From contig CAZKIO010000021.1 of NCBI GenBank assembly GCA_964552795.1, positions 6,423-70,422 on the forward strand: a DNA stretch of 64,000 nt. Direction: 5' to 3'. Shown in pieces: positions 46,454 to 54,332 of this stretch. This DNA is from JAEUHZ01 sp964552795. GTDB taxonomy: Bacteria > Planctomycetota > UBA1135 > GCA-002686595. The stretch's first letter is position 1, and every line of letters starts with the position of its first letter. The notes under the pieces are model-generated. The model did not search any database. It was given only the letters and a program-made list of their open reading frames with translations, and was not told the origin of the DNA. Position numbers and translations under genes: made by a program.

Positions 46454-48206
46454 AGAAGTCCCAGACCACCCGCAGCGCGTCGGTCAGGTTGGACGTGTCT
46501 GCCGTGCAGAACGCGGCGACGTTTCGGTACCAGACCTGGTACATCCGCGCCGTGCCGGCCGCCACGATTCCCCCGCGAACCGACACAGGCAAGTCGCCCG
46601 GACCGGGGTACTGGGATGCGCCGCCCACATTGGTCTTCGTTCCCAGGCGGACGACGGTTCCGGCCACGCAGCGCAAGCCGTCGCCGAAGGGTGCGCCGAG
46701 CCCCGCGTTCACGTGCGTCGTGCCTTGGAAGTAGAGGCACGTGCCGTCCGGCATCTGCGACCCCTGCAGCACGAACGTGTCTGCCAGAATGCGCGCTACG
46801 CCGCTGGAGGCGAGGCGGCCGCCGGTGCCGAGTGAGTTCTGGCAGCCGCCGTCGCCGGGCGTCGAGTGGTTGCCGCACGGGCAAGGCGTGCCTAGACCGT
46901 CGCCGAAGCAGAAGGCCACGATCGCAGGGGCCTGCCACTCGACCGCACCGATGTCGACGATCGGAGCCGCGCCCGCGCCCGTGTCGGGAACGGTCGTGTC
47001 GTCGACGAGCCGCGCGTTCCCGATCCAGTCCAGCGTGAAGCCGGCCGGCAGGCCGGCATTGTTGCCCGCGTCCACGGCCGGGGAGGAGAACCTGAGCGCG
47101 AAGACCACGCCCGGGGAGGGTTCGAACCGAGGATCGAGGCCGAGGTTGCCTGTGCCAGCGAAGCCGCCCTCGACGATCGAGTACGTGACTGCGGTCGTCC
47201 CGGTGATCTGGTTCGCCGAGCCCTGCGCGCCTCCCGGCCCGCGGTTCTCCCACAAGATGCAGTTGACGATCGACGGTGCGCCCCCGCTGGCCAGGATCCC
47301 CGCCGTCTCGTTCGTGCTCGAACTGTTGCGCACGATCGTGCAGTTGCGGATCAGCGAGTTCGCGCTGGTCCAGATGGCACCGCCGCCGCCCGGGCCGGTC
47401 GAAGTGTTGTCGTAGAACAGGCAGTTCAAGACGCGCGGGGTGCCGGCGCCGAAGAGCTCCAGCGCGCCGGCGCGGGCGGCCGTGTTTCCCGTGAAGTAGC
47501 AGCGGTCCCAGGTCGTCGAGGTCGTGTTGCAGTCGACCGCGCCGCCGAAGCTGCCGCCCACGTTGCTCTCGAAGTTGCAGCGGATGAAGGTCGGGCTCGA
47601 GCCGTCGACGTAGCCGGCGCCGCCGCCGGACGTGGCGCGGTTGAAGAGGAATCGGCAGTTGCGGAGGGTCGGCCCGTCGCCGCCCTGACACAGGATGCCG
47701 CCGCCGCGGTCGTTGGGGTTCGCGCCGTTGGCGTTGCCCGAGGCCACCGTGAACCCGTCCAGGACGGCCGTAGCGTTCGTGCCGGCCGCGTCGACCACGT
47801 GGTAGCTGTTGTCGTTGTAGAGCCCGCTGCCGTCGTCGCCGTTCAGGTCCCCGAAGAGGAAGCTCTGCGACGTCCAGAACGGCGGCCGCTGGTCCGGCGA
47901 CGTCTCGCCGCCGGCGAACGCGCCGTACACAGTCACGCCGTTCTTCAGTTGGAACGACACCGTGCGGTCCGTCCCGCTGGTGGGCTTGTAGGCGCCGCGA
48001 GCCGCCCAGATCTCATCGCCGCTGACCGCCGCCGCGAGCGCGGCCTGCAGGCCGTGGGGTCCCCGAAACGCGTTGGACCAGGACGTGCCGTCGTTGGCGC
48101 CGGTCGCAAGGTTGGCGTTCACGTAGAGCGTCCCGGCCCGGGCCGTAGCAGAGAGGATCAGGGGAGCAAGAGCGATGGCAACGCTGATCCGAGAGAGCTT
48201 CGTCAT
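46452..48206 (-). CDS. Secreted right-handed parallel beta-helix protein with shared C-terminal module
   Basis: 584 residues. Signal peptide (SRISVAIALAPLILSATARAG), then LYVNANLATGANDGTSWSNA, a common opening of Planctomycete beta-helix proteins. Parallel beta-helix coils of the 'GPTLRNCRFLFN', 'SPTFIRCNFESN', 'TPRVLNCLFYDN', 'NSLIRNCTIVRN', 'APSIVNCILWEN' type run from about 150 to 320. Then NLGLDPRFEPSPG and DIGAVEWQAP close the helix domain. The C-terminal module is complete (CFGDGLGTPCPCGNHSTPG, GCQNSLGTGGRLA, CLYFQGT, FGDGLRCVAG, YQVWYRNVAAFCTADTSNLT). Such helices often bind or cleave polysaccharide, but no catalytic residues are evident. The stop codon overlaps the second palindromic element. 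Confidence 0.85.
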   Translation of the reverse strand: MTKLSRISVAIALAPLILSATARAGTLYVNANLATGANDGTSWSNAFRGPHGLQAALAAAVSGDEIWAARGAYKPTSGTDRTVSFQLKNGVTVYGAFAGGETSPDQRPPFWTSQSFLFGDLNGDDGSGLYNDNSYHVVDAAGTNATAVLDGFTVASGNANGANPNDRGGGILCQGGDGPTLRNCRFLFNRATSGGGAGYVDGSSPTFIRCNFESNVGGSFGGAVDCNTTSTTWDRCYFTGNTAARAGALELFGAGTPRVLNCLFYDNTSTGPGGGGAIWTSANSLIRNCTIVRNSSSTNETAGILASGGAPSIVNCILWENRGPGGAQGSANQITGTTAVTYSIVEGGFAGTGNLGLDPRFEPSPGVVFALRFSSPAVDAGNNAGLPAGFTLDWIGNARLVDDTTVPDTGAGAAPIVDIGAVEWQAPAIVAFCFGDGLGTPCPCGNHSTPGDGGCQNSLGTGGRLASSGVARILADTFVLQGSQMPDGTCLYFQGTTHVNAGLGAPFGDGLRCVAGTVVRLGTKTNVGGASQYPGPGDLPVSVRGGIVAAGTARMYQVWYRNVAAFCTADTSNLTDALRVVWDF

Positions 48207-48579
48207 TGGATGGGGGGAAGGGCGCTGGAAATCGTCGAGTGCCAGGCGCGGCGCTCGAGCGATGGGTGAAGTGTACCCTCCCTGTTCGTCCGCCGGGTGC
48301 AGCCGCCGCGCCAGATCCGGACCGCGCGCGGCTTCCAGGGGATGGACCTGACGTGCGAGACGTGGAGGGTGGGGTTTCGGGCTCGGCGCGGCTCGCTACC
48401 GCTCGTTGCGTATGGAGCGGGGAGCGCGCCGGCACGACGCTGGACTCGCACAGGCAACGCCGCCCGGCGGCCCGCTGCTTGCATGCAATCGAAGGGCCGG
48501 CTCCGTGAGCAAGGAGCCGGCGCGGTGCGGCGATGGCGGATCCATGGCAGGACAGCAGCAAAGAGGAGGAGGACGAGAC
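48207..48579. promoter_or_regulatory. Divergent intergenic region with a 9-bp hairpin
   Basis: 373 bp between outward-facing starts. GCCGGCTCC (48496-48504) pairs with GGAGCCGGC (48513-48521) around an 8-base loop, in the probable 5' leader of the rightward gene. It could affect that transcript. No promoter motif could be assigned. Confidence 0.4.
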
Positions 48580-50097
48580 ATGAGCAGGTGGCGGTTCGGC
48601 GCAGCCTTGGTGGTGTCGACAGGGATCCTGGGCGCCCGATTCGCGATCGGTCAGACTGCTCCGGTCTACCGCGCGGAGTACCTGGGCTCGGCGCTGGGTG
48701 TCACGAGCCTGAGCCACGCCGGCGTGCTGGTCGGCACGACCACGATCGGCGGCGCCGAGCGCGGCTGGGTGGCGCGCTCGGGCTCCCCGCTCGCGCCGCT
48801 GCCGCTGCCGCCCGGCCGGGCGAGCAGCCGCGCGAACGACGTGGACGAGTCGGGCGTGATCGTCGGCGTCGTGGGGACGGGCAGCTACGCCGACCCGTCG
48901 TTCGGCGGAACCGCGGCGCGCTGGACGCCGAACGGAGCGGGCGGGTACACGGTGCAGGAGCTCGGGCGGCTGCCGGGCCACGTCGGCAGCGAAGCGTCCG
49001 CGCTCAACAACGTCGGCGACGTCGTCGGCTACTCGACGAACGGGACGTACCGCTACCCGGTGCTGTTCACGGCACCGGGCGGGGTCCAGGACCTCTCGGC
49101 GACGGGCGTGTTCGACCCCGTCGCGATCAACGATCTGCGCGTGCTCGTGGACCAGTCGTTCACGGCGAAGCGCCTCGACCTGAACTCCATGGTCGTGCAG
49201 GACCTGGGCGTGCCGACCGGACTGCCCAGCAATTACGTCGCGACGCGCAGCGCGGCCATCAACGCTTCGGGGTTCGTCGCGGGACAGGCCATCCTGGCCA
49301 CGAGCACGAGCTGCGACCGCGTCGCGGCGCGGTTCACGGACGGCGTGGGCTGGGAAGTGTTCGGCACCTGCGGACCTGGCAACGGCGTCCACGACCTGAA
49401 CGACCTGGGCGACTTCGTGATGCGCGTGACCCTCGACGTGTACGTGCGCCTGGAAGGCGTCGGGACGTACCGCATCGGCGACCTCGTCGTCGCGCCCACG
49501 GGGAGCTGGACCCTCTACTACCTGCCCGGCATGGCGATCAACAACGCGCGCCAGATCGCGTGCAGCGGGACGAACGCGGGGACCGGCGAGACCGGGATCC
49601 TGCTCTTGACGCCCGTCGCGCAGGGCGCGGCCGGCGTGTGCGCCGGCGACGGCACGGCCGCCGCGTGCCCGTGCGGGAACTCGGGCGCGGCAAGCCACGG
49701 TTGCGCGAACTCGGTGAACCCGCTCGGCGCGAGCCTCGCCGCGACGGGCACGACGAGCCTGTCGTTCGACACGCTCGTGCTCCTGGGCACGGGGATGCCG
49801 AACAGCCCGGCGCTCTACTTCCAGGGCACGGGCACGCTGAATGGCGGCCAGGGCGCAGCGTTCGGAGACGGGTTGCGCTGCGCGAGCGGCGCCATCGTGC
49901 GCCTTGCGACGCGCTCGAACGTGCTCGGAGCGTCGGTCTACCCGTCCCCGGGAGATCCGCCCGTGTCGGTGCGCGGTGGCGTGACCTCGCCCGGTCCGCG
50001 CACGTACCAGGTGTGGTACCGCAACGCGGATCCGCTGTACTGCACGCCCGCGACGTTCAACCTGACGAACGGCCTCGAAGTGACCTGGTCGAGCTGA
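48580..50097 (+). CDS. Secreted HAF-repeat-like protein with shared C-terminal module
   Basis: 505 residues from the ATG at 48580, preceded by AGGAGGAGG. Signal peptide (FGAALVVSTGILGARFAIGQ). The body has repeats of the HAF type seen in exported proteins, 'ALNNVGDVVGYS', 'DVDESGVIVGVV', 'AINASGFVAGQA', 'DLNDLGDFVMRV' and 'AINNARQIACSG', which predict a propeller. C-terminal module: CAGDGTAAACPCGNSGAASH, GCANSVNPLGASLAA, ALYFQGT, FGDGLRCASG, YQVWYRNADPLYC, TFNLTNGLEVTW. A frame extends upstream but lacks protein-like sequence. A short relic of argJ lies just after its stop. Function unknown. Confidence 0.8.
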   Translation: MSRWRFGAALVVSTGILGARFAIGQTAPVYRAEYLGSALGVTSLSHAGVLVGTTTIGGAERGWVARSGSPLAPLPLPPGRASSRANDVDESGVIVGVVGTGSYADPSFGGTAARWTPNGAGGYTVQELGRLPGHVGSEASALNNVGDVVGYSTNGTYRYPVLFTAPGGVQDLSATGVFDPVAINDLRVLVDQSFTAKRLDLNSMVVQDLGVPTGLPSNYVATRSAAINASGFVAGQAILATSTSCDRVAARFTDGVGWEVFGTCGPGNGVHDLNDLGDFVMRVTLDVYVRLEGVGTYRIGDLVVAPTGSWTLYYLPGMAINNARQIACSGTNAGTGETGILLLTPVAQGAAGVCAGDGTAAACPCGNSGAASHGCANSVNPLGASLAATGTTSLSFDTLVLLGTGMPNSPALYFQGTGTLNGGQGAAFGDGLRCASGAIVRLATRSNVLGASVYPSPGDPPVSVRGGVTSPGPRTYQVWYRNADPLYCTPATFNLTNGLEVTWSS

Positions 50098-50111
50098 CAT
50101 CGTTTCGCCTG

Positions 50112-50160
50112 GTCGGCGCTGAAATCGGAGGTCGAGGCCTCGGCGCCGGCCCTGTCGTAG
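50112..50160 (-). pseudogene. argJ: Relic of the argJ 3' end
   Basis: On the minus strand this stretch reads AGAEASTSDFSADQAKR, against AGAEAWTCDFSADYVRI at the C-terminus of the intact ArgJ (53122-54330). At the DNA level about 41 of 47 bases match 53155-53201 by hand alignment. It lies just after the stop of the 48580-50097 gene, as the intact argJ lies just after 51768-53102. It probably marks a duplication or insertion junction of cassette B. Confidence 0.75.
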
Positions 50161-50286
50161 GTGGTCGACATCGCCGGGGCCGGTTCCAGCGTCTGGAGCA
50201 CCCGGCTGGCGGGCCGGGTCCCCCGGGAGTAGGCTGAACTCCAACCCTGGGCCGCGACCCGGGCGGGGAGGAATCCATGATGACGG

Positions 50287-50302
50287 CTCGCTCTCTCGCT
50301 CT
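50287..50302 (+). repeat. Tandem 8-mer (CTCGCTCT)x2 in the signal-peptide region
   Basis: Two exact copies, directly after GGGGAGG (50265-50271) and tandem ATG codons (50277, 50280). Loss of one copy would join ATGATGACG in frame to a good signal peptide ending SASVLSATVLAQT and the downstream protein. With both copies, the ATG frame stops at TGA (50340-50342). Confidence 0.8.
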
Positions 50303-50443
50303 CTGCGAGCGGGCGCGACGCTCGCCTCGGCCAGCGTCCTGAGCGCCACGGTTCTGGCGCAAACACCCAACCTGCTGGTCAACGATGTCAACGTTGCGGA
50401 CTGGGGACCCGCAGGCGGAGATGTCCAGGAGGCGGCGCTTGCC

Positions 50444-51754
50444 ATGACACGCGCCTACCGGATCACGGCCTTCCAATCGAAGTTCGGCCTCGGCAACGGA
50501 CCCACGCGGTCGGCGAGAGGCAACAACCAGTCCGCCAACTGGACCGCGGCGGACATCGCCAGCTACGGCGGTCTCGACTCATCGATCGCCGTTGCTGACG
50601 CCACCGTGGGTTCGGTCAAGTTCGTCATGTTCGCAATGAACAATCCAGGCGGCGGCCACATCAGGTATGCCCTGTACCAGCCGGATGCTGCGATCCCCTT
50701 CACCGAGTGGACGGTTGCATTCGATGCTGGTGGAACGACCCTTGGAAACGACAAGCCGTGGGTGATCCGCCGGACTGCGCAGGACTTCTTCCTGTTCTGG
50801 TTCAATGGTGGACCCACGGGTTACTCGTATCTTCGGACAAGTGATGGCACGAACTGGGGTGGACCGGGAAACTACCTCGAGCGCTACTCGGTCCGTCCGA
50901 CCCCAGGTGACCCGCCATACCCGGGGACGTTCTGCTGCCAGCCGGCGGTGAGCGCCGATGGCAGAATCCACCTCGCTCACTCGCTCGACCTGATGTCCAC
51001 GGGCGGGACGATCCGTGTGCTCGTCGGCAACCATCCCGAGGGCGACAACAGCGGCCCGCTCGACTTCGAGTACCTCCTGAACTCCTCGGGTACTCCGCTG
51101 GAGATCCCGCTGAGGACGTGGGCCAACGACTACCTTCCGGTTCCCGACGTGTCTGGCCTCCTCAAGTCAGCCCGAGTGCCCTACCTGGTGTGCGACCCTA
51201 CCAGCCAGGACCGCGCCTACATCTTCTTCCACGACGTAGCTGCCGACGATCCGGACGACGTCAACGTATACTGCGCGCGGCTGACCGGGAGTGCGGGTGC
51301 ATGGAGCGCCGCCGTCGATCTCATCCGTGAGGATGCCGTGCAAACCGAGCCACCCTTCGCTCGCGCGGACCAGTTCACCCCAGTCGCCGCGACCGACAGC
51401 AAGGGTTGGCTTCACGTCATCTACTACGACAACCGGCCGGCACCGGGCCTCGCAGGCTGGTGGAGACAGTACGACGTGCGTTATGCGCTCTCCACAGATC
51501 ATGGCCTGACGTGGACCCACCGCAATCTGCGCACGGATCCGGAGGCGCTGCCCATTTTGGACCTAGGCCTACAAGGTGCCGGAATTCCCGTTGATTGGGG
51601 GCCCAGGGAGTACAACGGAATCGCCACCTACGAGAGCGGTGGGGCAACGCACGTGTGGGTCACCTACATGGGCGCCAACGCAGACACGTCACCCGAGGAG
51701 GACCCACAGCATCTCTCGCGGATCTTCGCTTCCCACATCGTCGTGGGGCCCTGA
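50444..51754 (+). CDS. Secreted sialidase/BNR-like propeller protein, cassette B first gene (start frameshifted)
   Basis: The first in-frame ATG is 50444, giving 436 residues. However, homology to the cassette A protein extends upstream in this frame: NVADWGPAGGDVQEAALAMTR here against IADLGPAGADVHEPALAMTR there. So translation should start at ATG 50277 or 50280, which is out of frame because of a duplicated 8-mer. Other shared blocks are NDKPWVIRRTAQDFFLFWFN, GTFCCQPAVSADGRIHLAHS, HVIYYDNRPAPG, YALSTDHGLTWTHRNLRTD (Asp-box-like) and DWGPREYNGIATYE. Propeller-like, probably exported when in frame. No active-site residues are assigned. It is followed 13 bp later by the second cassette gene. 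Lower G+C than the housekeeping genes. Confidence 0.65.
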   Translation: MTRAYRITAFQSKFGLGNGPTRSARGNNQSANWTAADIASYGGLDSSIAVADATVGSVKFVMFAMNNPGGGHIRYALYQPDAAIPFTEWTVAFDAGGTTLGNDKPWVIRRTAQDFFLFWFNGGPTGYSYLRTSDGTNWGGPGNYLERYSVRPTPGDPPYPGTFCCQPAVSADGRIHLAHSLDLMSTGGTIRVLVGNHPEGDNSGPLDFEYLLNSSGTPLEIPLRTWANDYLPVPDVSGLLKSARVPYLVCDPTSQDRAYIFFHDVAADDPDDVNVYCARLTGSAGAWSAAVDLIREDAVQTEPPFARADQFTPVAATDSKGWLHVIYYDNRPAPGLAGWWRQYDVRYALSTDHGLTWTHRNLRTDPEALPILDLGLQGAGIPVDWGPREYNGIATYESGGATHVWVTYMGANADTSPEEDPQHLSRIFASHIVVGP

Positions 51755-51767
51755 CCGGAGGTATGCC

Positions 51768-53102
51768 ATGCGAACATCCGCATTCCGATCGGTCCCGCTA
51801 GTTGCCGTCATGTGGTCGGTCGGGTCCGCGGTATCACCTGCACTGAGCCAGTCGGTCTCCATCCCCGCCGGCACAATGCGCATTGCGCCAACGCCTGCGC
51901 GCTTCCCCTGGAGCCTCCATCCCGGAGCCGGATCATGGGTTCAGCTCGGCACGTCGATGCCTGGGGCCGACGTGGTCTACAACAACACGTCGGATCCCGG
52001 ATTCTTCGCGGCGCTCTCACCCGGGGAGGTTCTCTTCGACGTAGGGAGAATCCCCAGCGACACCTATCCATCCAGCGGCGCCGCGACCTCGGGGTGCGCG
52101 ACGAGCACGCTCATCACGGGCTTTGAGATCAGCTACTGCACGGACATGTCCAGCGTCGACGTGCGGGTGAGGTTCTACAATCAGCACAACGAGTGCTTCT
52201 TCGCACCTACGCAGCCAGTGGCGGCGCTTGACTTGAACGGGCTGCCCGGTTCCGGCTCGGGGGCCATGGTCTGCTGGATCGTGACCGTGGCCCTGCGTGG
52301 ATCTCCGGATCTGTCCTTCCCTCTTCTCAACGATGGTGATGGTGATTGGGATCCACCGACCGTCACCGACGATACGTTCGGGTGGAGCATCGAGTTCACG
52401 AATGTCTCCGGGCCTCGAACTGGACCGTATGCAGGCGGCGATATCCTGACCGGACCGAAGGGCACCCGCTTCAGCCCCGGAGTGGTCGACTACTCGGAGT
52501 CGGGAGACGGGCTGTCGAACGGTGGTGGTGTCTACGTGATGCCGCAGGGAGTCTGCTCGGACTGGTGGCCCTATGCACGGGGCCCGTACCTGCGGCTGTT
52601 CGCCGACGCGTGCGGCACGCTCGCCGGAGCGCCGTTCTGCACCGGCGACGGCAGCGGCACGGCCTGCCCCTGCGGTCCGAGTCCGGGACTCAATCGCGAG
52701 GGATGCCCGAACTCCGTGAACGGTGTCAACGGCGGACGCCTGGAAGCCATCGGCACGGCCAGCCTGTCGGCCGATTCGGTCCTCCTGCGGGCGCTGCGGT
52801 TGCCCGGTTCGACCTCGGCGCTCTTCTTCCAGGGCACCCAACGCGTCCAGGGCGGGGCCGGCGAGCTCTTCGGCGATGGGCTGCGCTGCGCGGGCGGCAG
52901 CGTCTTGCGCCTGGGCACGAAGCAAGCAGTGGCTGGCCAGGTCGAGTACCCCGGTGCCGGCGATGCGCGCGTCTCGGTCCGAGGTGCCATCGCTGCACCG
53001 GGAACGCGCACCTACCAGGTCTGGTACCGCAACACGGCGAACTACTGCACGCCCGCCGCGTTCAACCTGACGAACGGCTGGGAACTGGACTGGCAGGCCT
53101 GA
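51768..53102 (+). CDS. Secreted protein with shared C-terminal module, cassette B second gene
   Basis: 444 residues from the ATG at 51768 with GGAGG upstream. Signal peptide (SVPLVAVMWSVGSAVSPALSQ). The domain is homologous to 27252-28595 over its whole length: GADVVYNNTSDPGFFAALSP, GFEISYCTDMS, LPGSGSGAMVCWIVTVAL, NDGDGDWDPP, GPYLRLFADACGTLAG. The C-terminal module follows: FCTGDGSGTACPCGPSPGLN, GCPNSVNGVNGGRLEA, ALFFQGT, FGDGLRCAGG, YQVWYRNTANYCTPAAFNLT. It ends 19 bp from the convergent argJ. Second gene of cassette B. Function unknown. Confidence 0.8.
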   Translation: MRTSAFRSVPLVAVMWSVGSAVSPALSQSVSIPAGTMRIAPTPARFPWSLHPGAGSWVQLGTSMPGADVVYNNTSDPGFFAALSPGEVLFDVGRIPSDTYPSSGAATSGCATSTLITGFEISYCTDMSSVDVRVRFYNQHNECFFAPTQPVAALDLNGLPGSGSGAMVCWIVTVALRGSPDLSFPLLNDGDGDWDPPTVTDDTFGWSIEFTNVSGPRTGPYAGGDILTGPKGTRFSPGVVDYSESGDGLSNGGGVYVMPQGVCSDWWPYARGPYLRLFADACGTLAGAPFCTGDGSGTACPCGPSPGLNREGCPNSVNGVNGGRLEAIGTASLSADSVLLRALRLPGSTSALFFQGTQRVQGGAGELFGDGLRCAGGSVLRLGTKQAVAGQVEYPGAGDARVSVRGAIAAPGTRTYQVWYRNTANYCTPAAFNLTNGWELDWQA

Positions 53103-53121
53103 TCGATCCCGGCGCGCGACG

Positions 53122-54330
53122 TTACGAGCGGTAGTCCGCGTTGATGCGCACGTAGTCGGCGCTGAAGTCGCAGGTCCAGGCCTCGGCGCCGGCGCTGCCG
53201 GCGGCGAGGTCGACGCCCAGCACCACCTCGTGCTTCTGCAGGAGGTGCATGTGCGCGTCCTCCTCGTTCTCGGGGTGCGGCTTGCCGTTCGAGTACACGT
53301 CCGCTTCGCCGATCCACACGCGCGCGTTCACCGCGTCGAACGCGACGCCGGCGCGGCCGGCCGCGGCCAGGATGCGGCCCCAGTTGGGATCGCGGCCGTG
53401 CACGGCGGTCTTGGTCAGCGGGCTCGTCGCGATCGTCCGCGCCACCAGCGCCGCGGCGGCCTCGCTCGGCGCTCCGGTAACCTGCACGGTCACGAGGCGC
53501 GTCGCACCCTCGCCGTCGGCGGCGACGGCCTTCGACAGCTCGCGCGACACGTCGAGCAGCGCGCGCGCGCAGGCCTCCTGCTGCGTCGCTCCGGCGCCGC
53601 CGGCGTGCGAGCTCCACAGGACGACCGCGTCGTTGGGCGAGGTGTCGCCGTCGACCGTCAGGCGGTTGAAGCTGCGGTCGGCGATGCCGCGCAGCGCGGC
53701 GCGCGGGTCGGCCGCGAGCGGGCCGTCGGTCAGCAGGTAGCCCAGCATGGTCGCCATGTTGGGGTGGATCATCCCCGAGCCCTTGGCGACGCCCGTCACG
53801 CGGAACGACGGGCCGTTCTTCTCCTCGACCGCCAGCGTGCGCACCTTGGGCACGAGGTCGGTCGTCATGATCGCCTGCGCGAAATCCCCCAGGCCGCGCT
53901 CGTGCGCCGCGCCGGCGAGCGCCGGGAGCTTCTCGAGGATGCGCTCGACCGGCAGGCGCAGCCCGATCACGCCGGTGCTCATGAACAGGACCTGCTCCGG
54001 CGGGCAGCCGACGAGCTCGGCCAGCGCGCGCTGCACGCGGCGCGCGTCCTCGACGCCTTCGGCGCCGGTCGAGCAGTTGGCGTTGCCCGAGTTGACGAGC
54101 AGCGCGCGCACCCGGCCGCCGCTCTTCTCGAGCGCGTCGCGGCACAAGGGCACGTGCACCCCCAGGTGCTGGTTGGTGGTGAAGACGGCGGTCGCCGGGA
54201 ACGCCTCGGCGGCGACGATCAGGCCCAGGTCGAGCTTGTTCTTGCGCGCGCGGATGCCGCAGTGCGCGCCCGCGGCCTTGAAGCCGGCGGGCAGGACGGG
54301 GCGCGTGTCGCTGGCACGGGTGTCGTTCAT
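53122..54330 (-). CDS. argJ: ArgJ, glutamate N-acetyltransferase / amino-acid acetyltransferase
   Basis: 402 residues. Ornithine acetyltransferase fold with the self-cleavage site in KGSGMIHPNMATMLGYLLTD (cut before Thr of ATML). Other family blocks are LLVNSGNANCSTGAEG, STGVIGLRLP, DGDTSPNDAVVLWSS and GRDPNWGRILAAAGRAG. It transfers acetyl from N-acetylornithine to glutamate, closing the arginine cycle, and may also make N-acetylglutamate from acetyl-CoA (the bifunctional type is not provable here). Cytoplasmic heterotetramer after autoproteolysis. It is the last gene of the operon, its start 2 bp after the argH stop. A relic of its 3' end lies 3 kb away at 50112-50160. Confidence 0.95.
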   Translation of the reverse strand: MNDTRASDTRPVLPAGFKAAGAHCGIRARKNKLDLGLIVAAEAFPATAVFTTNQHLGVHVPLCRDALEKSGGRVRALLVNSGNANCSTGAEGVEDARRVQRALAELVGCPPEQVLFMSTGVIGLRLPVERILEKLPALAGAAHERGLGDFAQAIMTTDLVPKVRTLAVEEKNGPSFRVTGVAKGSGMIHPNMATMLGYLLTDGPLAADPRAALRGIADRSFNRLTVDGDTSPNDAVVLWSSHAGGAGATQQEACARALLDVSRELSKAVAADGEGATRLVTVQVTGAPSEAAAALVARTIATSPLTKTAVHGRDPNWGRILAAAGRAGVAFDAVNARVWIGEADVYSNGKPHPENEEDAHMHLLQKHEVVLGVDLAAGSAGAEAWTCDFSADYVRINADYRS

Positions 54331-54332
54331 GG

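Noticed and set aside
49086..49110. Possible rare promoter or regulatory repeats within the 48580-50097 gene
   Set aside because: They are codon-level echoes of the HAF-like protein repeats.
50444..50446. ATG 50444 as the natural start of the cassette B propeller gene
   Set aside because: Conserved protein sequence continues upstream in the same frame and matches cassette A; no Shine-Dalgarno precedes this ATG. It is kept only as the first usable start.
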